NCBI GenBank assembly: GCA_905212215.1
Contig: CAJMDR010000173.1
Span: forward strand, 1 to 5,221
DNA length: 5,221 nucleotides
From: an uncultured Porphyromonadaceae bacterium
GTDB lineage: Bacteria > Bacteroidota > Bacteroidia > Bacteroidales > Muribaculaceae
Reading direction: 5' to 3'
Shown: positions 1 to 5,221 of the stretch, piece by piece
Position numbering within the stretch: the stretch's first letter is position 1
How the letters are laid out: every line of letters starts with the position of its first letter
Translations under genes and position numbers: made by a program
The notes under the pieces: generated by a model
The model's input: only the letters and a program-made list of their open reading frames with translations
Told to the model about the DNA's origin: nothing
The model's database searches: none

Positions 1-1149
1 GATTATGCCGGCGGCGCAGTCGGTTTCGCCTCGGGACATACCACGTTGCAGCGTTGTTTCAATAGCGCATCAGTAACTCATACCGGAAACGGAGGATCAT
101 ATATCGGCGGCATCTGCGGGATGTCGTTCGGCAGAATACAGTATAGCGGCAACAACGGTGCCATCAATGCTCCCGACTGTTACGGCGTAGGAGGTCTCGC
201 AGGCACCGTGGAAGATGGTTTCCGCGCGTTCAACTGCTATAACGTAGGCCCGGTCACCGCCACTACCGCGCCGAGACGCGGCAAAAGAGGCATTGCAGGA
301 GGCCTTACCGCCGATGCCACGGACGCCTATTTCATGCTCTGCTACAACCTCGGGGCAGTGAAGGCGGAGAGTGCCGTAGGCGGCCTGGCGGGAATCCTGC
401 ATTCCGGCACCACCATAACCGCCAGCTATAACGCCGGTAGCATTACGGGAACTACTTCCGGCAGCGGGGCTCAGGTATCAGCCATAGCAACCGCAGAACA
501 AGGCGCCGAAGGAGTTACTATCGACAAGGTCTATTATGACGCCGAAGTGTGTCTGCGACTCTCTTCGCTTGACCTGACAAGCGGTATCGGCGTCTCCACC
601 GCCGAACTTTGCGAGAATCCTTTGGGAGCCGGGTTCGACAAAGCGTCGTGGTGCTATCCGTTGCTCACCCTCCCGGCACCGAGCGCTCAGGGAATACTTG
701 CCTCAGCCTGCATAGGCTATTCCAGAGCAGGCGACTTTGCCGAGAATGTCAATGACTGCATTTATCTCGGTTCCCGTCCGCAGTTGGAATGGAGCGTAGA
801 CCGTTATTTCAGCCTCATAACACCTTATCTCGCACGGCCCGAGCACCGCGGATTTGGAGAACTCACCGTGAAAGAGAAATCAAGCGGTGCCACACGCACA
901 TTCAAAGTCAGAGTCGTTTCGCACGTAGGTGTGGAGACCGTAGCGCAAGACAACGCAGCCATAACAGTAGAGAGTGACCGTATAAACCTCCGCCTTACTG
1001 AGGAGAGCATTGTTGTGATAAGTGACCTTACGGGACGGATTTACTTTGCCAAAACACTTTCAGCAGGCACACACACCTTGCATCCGTTCGCCAAAGGAGT
1101 TCTGACAGTGCGCATAGGCGGCAAAGCGGCAAAAGTGCTGATTCGCTGA
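1..1149 (+). CDS. Secreted GLUG-repeat surface protein with T9SS-type C-terminal sorting domain (3' part only)
   Basis: The frame is open from the first base and stops at TGA 1147-1149, giving 382 visible residues; the N-terminus, including any signal peptide, lies upstream. An internal TTG at position 46 could be read as a start, but the repeat pattern already begins before it, so the gene is taken as 5'-truncated by the window. Residues 1-149 hold five Gly-rich repeats of about 25 residues (GGxxG followed by a C/S-Y/F-N-x-G-x-V/I core), matching the GLUG motif of bacterial surface proteins. Residues about 150-320 are not recognised. The last 60 residues look like a T9SS type A sorting domain, with a SDLTGR turn, alternating beta strands and a KVLIR end. 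By family knowledge such proteins are exported through the outer membrane and attached to, or released from, the cell surface. Its ligand or role is unknown. The surface-protein assignment is fairly secure; the secretion route is inferred. Confidence 0.8.
   Translation, partial: DYAGGAVGFASGHTTLQRCFNSASVTHTGNGGSYIGGICGMSFGRIQYSGNNGAINAPDCYGVGGLAGTVEDGFRAFNCYNVGPVTATTAPRRGKRGIAGGLTADATDAYFMLCYNLGAVKAESAVGGLAGILHSGTTITASYNAGSITGTTSGSGAQVSAIATAEQGAEGVTIDKVYYDAEVCLRLSSLDLTSGIGVSTAELCENPLGAGFDKASWCYPLLTLPAPSAQGILASACIGYSRAGDFAENVNDCIYLGSRPQLEWSVDRYFSLITPYLARPEHRGFGELTVKEKSSGATRTFKVRVVSHVGVETVAQDNAAITVESDRINLRLTEESIVVISDLTGRIYFAKTLSAGTHTLHPFAKGVLTVRIGGKAAKVLIR
7..447 (+). repeat. Five GLUG-like protein repeats
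   Basis: In the truncated surface protein, five degenerate repeats can be aligned by eye at residues about 3-26, 34-56, 61-86, 97-121 and 125-149. The shared pattern is a small/hydrophobic-GG-L/I/A-x-G opening, a variable middle, and a closing core such as CYNVGPV, CYNLGAV, SYNAGSI or CFNSASV. The fourth copy is the most divergent in its opening (IAGGL). GLUG repeats are predicted to form short beta strands stacking into an elongated, probably solenoid, shape. More copies probably lie upstream of the window. The repeats have diverged at DNA level, so this is an old protein-level repeat rather than a recent DNA duplication. Confidence 0.7.
967..1146 (+). other. Putative T9SS type A C-terminal sorting domain
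   Basis: Residues 323-382 of the surface protein have the layout of Por/T9SS sorting domains: a VVISDLTGRIYF strand-turn-strand, a Leu-x-x-Gly turn (TLSAGTHTL), a GVLTVRI strand, and a short basic KVLIR terminus exactly at the stop codon. In the known pathway this domain directs the folded periplasmic protein to the outer-membrane translocon, where it is usually cleaved. The match is from pattern only. A plain Ig-like C-terminal domain is the main alternative. Confidence 0.62.
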
Positions 1150-1181
1150 GAAAGCTCGGACAAGCAGGACAGATCATACCT

Positions 1182-1211
1182 ATCGGACTTATCAGAGAAA
1201 TCGGACTTATC
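1182..1211. repeat. 12-bp direct repeat pair ATCGGACTTATC
   Basis: ATCGGACTTATC occurs at 1182-1193 and again at 1200-1211, with starts 18 bp apart and a 6-bp spacer (AGAGAA). A third partial copy, TCGGAC, lies at 1156-1161. The pair sits just after the stop of the surface-protein gene and directly before a T8 tract. Tandem copies with this spacing could be a protein-binding site or simply a short slippage duplication. No function can be assigned. Confidence 0.6.
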
Positions 1212-1220
1212 GTTTTTTTT
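1198..1220 (+). terminator. Possible weak terminator: T8 tract with poor hairpin
   Basis: Eight consecutive T residues lie at 1213-1220, 64 bases after the stop codon of the surface-protein gene. The only stem I can draw before them is weak: CGG 1202-1204 against TCG 1210-1212 including one wobble pair, extended by AAA 1198-1200 to TTT 1213-1215 across a bulge. A T tract here suits transcription termination, but the missing strong GC stem keeps the call low. Confidence 0.25.
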
Positions 1221-1268
1221 GCGAATTATTCCAATTGCTCTACATTCCGATCACTCCGCAAGACGAGG

Positions 1269-1300
1269 TTTGCATATATGAAAAAAAATCATTACCTTTG
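1269..1300 (+). promoter_or_regulatory. Bacteroidota-type promoter (TTTG-N20-TACCTTTG)
   Basis: A -33 element TTTG at 1269-1272 is followed after 20 bp by a -7 element TACCTTTG at 1293-1300. This fits the Bacteroides primary sigma factor consensus TTTG / TAnnTTTG, including the spacing. The spacer contains an A8 tract at 1281-1288. Transcription would start shortly after 1300, giving a leader of roughly 65-70 nt before the glycosyltransferase start at 1376. It implies that this gene is transcribed independently of the upstream surface-protein gene. Confidence 0.78.
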
Positions 1301-1315
1301 CAAGCTGTAAAGAAA

Positions 1316-1338
1316 GGTGCGTAAACGGGTTTCGCACC
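1316..1338 (+). promoter_or_regulatory. Hairpin in the predicted 5' leader of the glycosyltransferase gene
   Basis: GGTGCG (1316-1321) pairs perfectly with CGCACC (1333-1338). Inside, AAA (1323-1325) can pair with TTT (1330-1332), leaving one bulged T at 1322 and a CGGG tetraloop. It starts only a few bases after the likely transcription start and ends 37 nt before the start codon. No T tract follows, so it is not a standard terminator. It may stabilise the mRNA 5' end or affect translation; it matches no riboswitch class I recognise. Confidence 0.5.
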
Positions 1339-1375
1339 AATCTAAAACCTGATATCAGACAATAATCACCCGGGA

Positions 1376-4300
1376 ATGATAACCAAGAAATACAATCTGA
1401 TAAACAATATCACCGGATGGGTGGTGTTTATCATAGCGTTGGCCTCCTATTGGCTTACGCTTGAGCCAACGGCGTCCTACTGGGACTGCGGCGAGTTTAT
1501 AATCCAGGCCGACAAGCTTGAAATCGGCCACCCGCCGGGCAACCCCATTTTCATGCTCACAGCGCGGTTCTTCGCCAACTTCGCCTCATCGCCACAGACA
1601 GTGGCACTGATGGTGAATGCCATGAGCGGCCTGCTGTCGGCTCTCACCATCCTCCTCCTTTTCTGGACCATCACACACCTTACACGCCGCCTGCTGGTAC
1701 GCCGTGAGAATGACGGCGAACTGAGCGTAGGCCGCTATCTTGCCATCATGGGAAGCGGCGTGGTAGGCGCCCTGGCATACGCATGGTCCGATACCTTCTG
1801 GTTCTCCGCCGTGGAAGCCGAGGTATACGCCTATTCGTCGTTCTGCACCGCCTTAGTGTTCTGGCTCATACTGAAATGGGAGAACCGTGCGGGACAGCCA
1901 CACAGCGATGCATATCTCATCCTCATAGCCTACATCATCGGCGTGAGCGTTGCGGTGCATCTGCTCAACCTGCTCTGCATTCCCGCCATCGCCCTTGTGT
2001 TCGCCTTCCGCAAGTTCAAGGACATGAACGTGTGGAAGTCGCTCGCCACCTTAGGTATCTCGTTCGCTATAATAGTACTTGTGCTGTACGGCCTGGTACC
2101 GGGTTTCATCAAGGTAGCCCAGATGTTCGAGCTGTTCTGCGTCAACACACTCCACATGAGCTTCAATACCGGTGTGCTGCTGTATGCTGTGTTCACCGTA
2201 GCAGTGTTCCTGTGGTGCCTCTACGAGCTTTACAAACAGCAGTCGGCGAACCGCATCCGAATCTCGTTCATCCTCGCGGTGGCCTTCTCCGGCATGTTGT
2301 GCTTCACCCATAGCGGTTGGGTATGGTTCCTGCTTTTGGCAGCCCTTGCGGTGGTTATGTTCACAGTCTTCAAGCGCGGCCTCCCGGTAAGGGTGCTCAC
2401 AGTGATAATGTGGAGCATAGCGGTAATCTTCGTGGGGTATTCATCCTACGCCCTTATCCTCATCCGTTCTTCGGCCGACACGCCGATGAACCAGAACTCG
2501 CCTGACAATGTGTTCGACCTGGCGTCGTACCTCAACCGCGAGCAGTATGGCGACACCCCGTTGCTCTACGGCGAGACCTACCATTCCGACACACAGAAGA
2601 AATACATGGGCATGGAGCCACGACAGATGGGCGGCGCCACAGTCAACTATCCCATGTACAACTCAGTGATAGACTACGGCGAACCCACCTACGGCAAGGG
2701 AGTGAAAGGTGCTCCCGCACCAGTTGCGGCATCGCTCACCACCGACGAACGCGCCGAGAACATCAAGAACATAGAACGTGGCGGCGACCACTACGTTATC
2801 AAGAGCCACACCATGAAGCCCCGTTCCAATCCGGAGCTCAACATGCTGTTCCCGCGTGTGTATTCCTCCATGCCTCAGCATCAGCGCGGCTACGAGGTAT
2901 GGGCACCGTCGCTCACCGACTCCGTGGCTCTGGAGAACACCGTAGCCATAAATGCCGTAGACGAATATGGCAACGAAATGCAGGAACTCGACGTGAACGG
3001 CAATCCCGTAATGATTGGCGACGGCGTCTATTCCTTCCCGCCGAAGATGGCCTTCAAGCCCAGCATGGGAATGAACCTGGAATACTTCTTCCGCTATCAG
3101 TTCAACCACATGTACATGCGCTACTTCATGTGGAACTTCGCGGGCCGACAGAACGACGTGATGAACATGGGCGGCGAACTCGATGCAGGCAACTGGATTT
3201 CCGGCATACCGTTCATTGACAATGCACGCCTCGGCGACCAGAGCAAGCTTCCGCCGGAACTGGGCAAGGAGAATCCGGGTCACAACGTATTCTACATGCT
3301 TCCGTTGCTGCTTGGACTGTTAGGACTCTTCTGGCAGGCCTTCTCCGGCAAACGCGGCGTGGAACAGTTCTGGGTGGTATTCTTCCTGTTCTTCATGACG
3401 GGCATCGCCATCATCCTCTACCTCAACCAGCCTCCTTATCAGCCTCGTGAACGAGACTACGCCTATGCAGGCAGCTTCTATGCGTTCGCCATCTGGATAG
3501 GCATGGGCGTGGCAGCTCTGTGGCGACTGTTGCTGTGGGGAAGCAGTCCCAAAGGCATCACCAAGGGAGACGCCCAGAAAGGCCAGATGGAATCCGGCAA
3601 GAATGAAGAGACCGAGGATGGCATGAAGTCCTATCCGGGCGAGGACCGCAAGATTGGCCTGTGGTGCGGCGTGGTAGCCTGTCTGTTAGGCATCTGCGTG
3701 CCTTTGCAGATGGTGAGCCAGACATGGGACGACCATGACCGCTCCGGAAGAACGGCGGCAAGAGACTATGCCATCAACTATCTGGAAAGCACCGAACCCA
3801 ACGCCATAATCTTCTGCAACGGCGATAACGACACCTTCCCGTTGTGGTATGCCCAGGAGGTAGAAGGCGTACGTCCCGACGTGCGTATCATCAACCTCTC
3901 ATATCTGTCGAGCGACTGGTACGCCAACCAGCTCTACATGCAGGCTTACGAGTCCGCTCCGGTACCGCTGACGGCCAAACAGAGCGACATCGCCTACGAC
4001 AATATGCAGATAACGCTTGTGAACACGACCAACAACAAGCCAATGGCACTGTCCGAGGCACTGAAGGCGGTATATTCCGGCAATGGACGCGACACCCAGG
4101 GCTATCCCACCTTCCCCACCTCGAAGGTTTATATCGACATCGACAAGCCCACCATGGTGAAGCAGGGTTATGTGGCACCCACCGACACAGCACGTCTTGT
4201 GGACCGAATAGAACTTGACCTCGCAGCAAGTCCCTCATACCGTGCAAGAGGCTATCTGAGCCAGAGCGATCTAGTTATGCTCGACATCATCGCCACCAAT

Positions 4301-5221
4301 GCCGCCACAGGCTGGAAACGCCCCATCTACTGGTGCTCCACCGTAGGCAGCGAATATTACATGGGACTGGATCCGTACCAGACGGCAACGGGCCTGACGC
4401 TTCAGCTTGTTCCATGGCTCAACAAAGGCAACACAGTTAGCTCGGACCGCTTCTTCAACAATGTGGACACCAAGTTCCTGTGGGGCGGTGCCGACAACAA
4501 GGGTCGTAAGCCTTATTACGACGAGACAGCCGGCCGCATGATAACCACCATGCGCAACTATATGCTCATGGGCGCACAGCAGTATTACCGCGAGGGCAAC
4601 GCCGCCAAGGAAGCAGGCGATGCCGCCAAGGCACAGAAATGCTATGCCCAGGCACAGAAGTTAATGGAATACATCACCGACAAACAGCCTGCGGAGGTAC
4701 GTCCCTACGGCTTGCAGTTAGGCCCGGACATCGCCAAGCTCTATTATGACCTCGGTGTCGCTACCGGCAACAACCAGCTCAAGGAGAAAGGACGCAACAT
4801 GCTTGCCGGCATGATAGAGCTTTATGCCCGCTATGTAGCCTACGAGCAGGACATCCGTCTGAACTTCGGCAATGTTGCCCTCACCATAGAGAGTCAGCAG
4901 GCACCGTTGCGATTCTGGGGCTTCGTGGAGATGTACCGCGAGATGGGCGGCGACTACAACAAGCTCAAGGCCGGTAATCCTGTTCTGCAGGGTCTGGACG
5001 AGAAGCATCTTCAGGAACAGTGGAACGAGGTCAAGGCCTATCTCAACAACAGCGGCCTCAGCGAGGGCGCCATGCAGATAGAGCATTACGCTTCCATGCT
5101 TGTGGGTCTTAAAGATATGACTCCGGAACAGTACAGCAATGTACCTGAGGAGACCCGTCAGATAGACAGTATGTTCTATTCCGTGATAGAGAATCCCGAC
5201 CAGCTCGGCGCCACGGCAGCC
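1376..5221 (+). CDS. GT117/DUF2723 family membrane glycosyltransferase, putative protein O-mannosyltransferase (TMEM260-like), 3' end outside the window
   Basis: The frame gives 1282 codons without a stop. ATG 1376 is chosen because an in-frame TAA lies at 1343-1345, no other ATG lies between, and the next in-frame Met (residue 60) would remove the first membrane segment and catalytic motif. The protein is a GT-C type enzyme: TM1 at about 12-29, then a loop with WDCGEF (D37, E40) and HPPGNP (52-57), the DUF2723 signature. EAEVY (147-151) and HLLNLL (195-200) follow within roughly ten or eleven membrane segments up to about 365. A large soluble region spans 368-636. Further TMs lie at about 637-657, 665-683, 701-721 and 761-780, with RERDY (691-695) between two of them and a charged linker at 722-759. 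A long soluble C-terminal part begins with WDDHDRSGR (784-792) and NGDNDTFP (815-822), both typical of Bacteroidales members. The family is thought to transfer mannose from a polyprenyl-phosphate donor to Ser/Thr of exported proteins; human TMEM260 O-mannosylates certain receptors. Family assignment is firm; sugar and substrate are inferred. Confidence 0.93.
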   Translation, partial: MITKKYNLINNITGWVVFIIALASYWLTLEPTASYWDCGEFIIQADKLEIGHPPGNPIFMLTARFFANFASSPQTVALMVNAMSGLLSALTILLLFWTITHLTRRLLVRRENDGELSVGRYLAIMGSGVVGALAYAWSDTFWFSAVEAEVYAYSSFCTALVFWLILKWENRAGQPHSDAYLILIAYIIGVSVAVHLLNLLCIPAIALVFAFRKFKDMNVWKSLATLGISFAIIVLVLYGLVPGFIKVAQMFELFCVNTLHMSFNTGVLLYAVFTVAVFLWCLYELYKQQSANRIRISFILAVAFSGMLCFTHSGWVWFLLLAALAVVMFTVFKRGLPVRVLTVIMWSIAVIFVGYSSYALILIRSSADTPMNQNSPDNVFDLASYLNREQYGDTPLLYGETYHSDTQKKYMGMEPRQMGGATVNYPMYNSVIDYGEPTYGKGVKGAPAPVAASLTTDERAENIKNIERGGDHYVIKSHTMKPRSNPELNMLFPRVYSSMPQHQRGYEVWAPSLTDSVALENTVAINAVDEYGNEMQELDVNGNPVMIGDGVYSFPPKMAFKPSMGMNLEYFFRYQFNHMYMRYFMWNFAGRQNDVMNMGGELDAGNWISGIPFIDNARLGDQSKLPPELGKENPGHNVFYMLPLLLGLLGLFWQAFSGKRGVEQFWVVFFLFFMTGIAIILYLNQPPYQPRERDYAYAGSFYAFAIWIGMGVAALWRLLLWGSSPKGITKGDAQKGQMESGKNEETEDGMKSYPGEDRKIGLWCGVVACLLGICVPLQMVSQTWDDHDRSGRTAARDYAINYLESTEPNAIIFCNGDNDTFPLWYAQEVEGVRPDVRIINLSYLSSDWYANQLYMQAYESAPVPLTAKQSDIAYDNMQITLVNTTNNKPMALSEALKAVYSGNGRDTQGYPTFPTSKVYIDIDKPTMVKQGYVAPTDTARLVDRIELDLAASPSYRARGYLSQSDLVMLDIIATNAATGWKRPIYWCSTVGSEYYMGLDPYQTATGLTLQLVPWLNKGNTVSSDRFFNNVDTKFLWGGADNKGRKPYYDETAGRMITTMRNYMLMGAQQYYREGNAAKEAGDAAKAQKCYAQAQKLMEYITDKQPAEVRPYGLQLGPDIAKLYYDLGVATGNNQLKEKGRNMLAGMIELYARYVAYEQDIRLNFGNVALTIESQQAPLRFWGFVEMYREMGGDYNKLKAGNPVLQGLDEKHLQEQWNEVKAYLNNSGLSEGAMQIEHYASMLVGLKDMTPEQYSNVPEETRQIDSMFYSVIENPDQLGATAA
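1478..1546 (+). other. Predicted catalytic first external loop (WDCGEF...HPPGNP) of the GT-C enzyme
   Basis: This stretch encodes residues 35-57, directly after TM1. It carries W36, D37, C38, G39, E40 and then H52, P53, P54, G55. In GT-C glycosyltransferases acidic residues in the first external loop take part in catalysis or metal/donor binding, and TMEM260-type proteins carry a comparable acidic D-x-G-E plus HPPG pair. All these residues are intact here, which argues for an active enzyme. The roles of the individual residues are inferred from the family. Confidence 0.7.
4550..4860 (+). other. Helical, TPR-like segment in the C-terminal domain
   Basis: Residues 1059 to about 1162 of the glycosyltransferase are rich in Ala, Gln, Lys and Tyr, with helix-turn-helix spacing like tetratricopeptide repeats: an AQQYYREGNAA helix, a KEAGD turn, a KAQKCYAQAQKLMEYI helix, then IAKLYYDLGVATG and a further helix. 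A 10-bp repeat GCCGCCAAGG at 4601-4610 and 4622-4631 encodes two adjacent Ala-Ala-Lys units 7 codons apart. By topology this part should lie in the periplasm and could bind acceptor proteins. This is visual assignment only. Confidence 0.45.

Noticed and set aside
46..1149. TTG at 46 as the true start of the surface-protein gene
   Set aside because: The frame is open back to base 1 and the residues before it already match the first GLUG-like repeat; a secreted protein also needs a signal peptide, which is absent after this TTG.
1278..1310. Ten-codon open frame MKKNHYLCKL in the intergenic region
   Set aside because: It starts inside the promoter spacer and runs through the -7 element, upstream of the predicted transcription start, so it would not be on the glycosyltransferase mRNA; too short to support otherwise.
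1316..1338. Leader hairpin as an intrinsic terminator or attenuator
   Set aside because: The stem is followed by AATCTAAAACC rather than a T tract, so intrinsic termination is not supported.
1783..2313. Plus-strand open frame of 176 codons in another frame within the glycosyltransferase
   Set aside because: It overlaps the membrane region of the real gene, is Arg/His-rich and lacks recognisable motifs; a frame shadow of GC-rich coding DNA.
2663..3283. Minus-strand open frame of 206 codons opposite the glycosyltransferase
   Set aside because: It lies wholly antisense to a strongly conserved coding region, its translation is rich in His and Val as expected from a reverse shadow of this codon use, and it shows no family motif.
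3844..4247. Two overlapping open frames of about 120 codons on opposite strands
   Set aside because: Both overlap the conserved NGDNDTFP-containing domain of the glycosyltransferase in wrong frames and have no homology-like features.
4601..4631. GCCGCCAAGG direct repeat as a DNA element
   Set aside because: It is in frame, encodes Ala-Ala-Lys in a helical region and has a 7-codon period, so it is explained by the protein sequence.

Overview
The window looks like chromosomal DNA from a member of the Bacteroidota, most likely the order Bacteroidales. Three things support this. The promoter has the TTTG / TAnnTTTG form typical of the phylum. The large gene has no Shine-Dalgarno sequence before its start. 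The two proteins are a surface protein ending in what looks like a type IX secretion (T9SS) sorting domain, and a GT117/DUF2723 membrane glycosyltransferase of the kind common in Bacteroidales. The coding DNA is fairly GC-rich, which would fit gut lineages such as Muribaculaceae, but the family cannot be fixed from this sequence.

Layout: positions 1-1149 hold the 3' end of a plus-strand gene for a secreted repeat protein. It has five GLUG-like Gly-rich repeats, a middle region I do not recognise, and a C-terminal beta-rich domain resembling T9SS type A sorting domains. Positions 1150-1375 are intergenic and more AT-rich than the genes. They contain a 12-bp direct repeat, a T8 tract, a well-formed Bacteroidota promoter and a short hairpin in the predicted 5' leader. 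From 1376 to the window edge there is one uninterrupted plus-strand reading frame of 1282 codons with no stop. It encodes a polytopic membrane protein of the DUF2723 / GT117 (TMEM260-like) family, a putative protein O-mannosyltransferase.

The two genes point the same way, but the second has its own promoter, so they are probably separate transcription units. A functional link is possible: surface proteins exported past the inner membrane are natural substrates for a periplasm-facing O-glycosyltransferase. However, the visible part of the first protein has no copy of the known Bacteroides O-glycosylation motif. I see no mobile element, CRISPR array, tRNA or rRNA, and no clear sign of an undescribed system. 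The points most worth checking are the leader hairpin, the intergenic repeats, and the length and extra domains of the glycosyltransferase.
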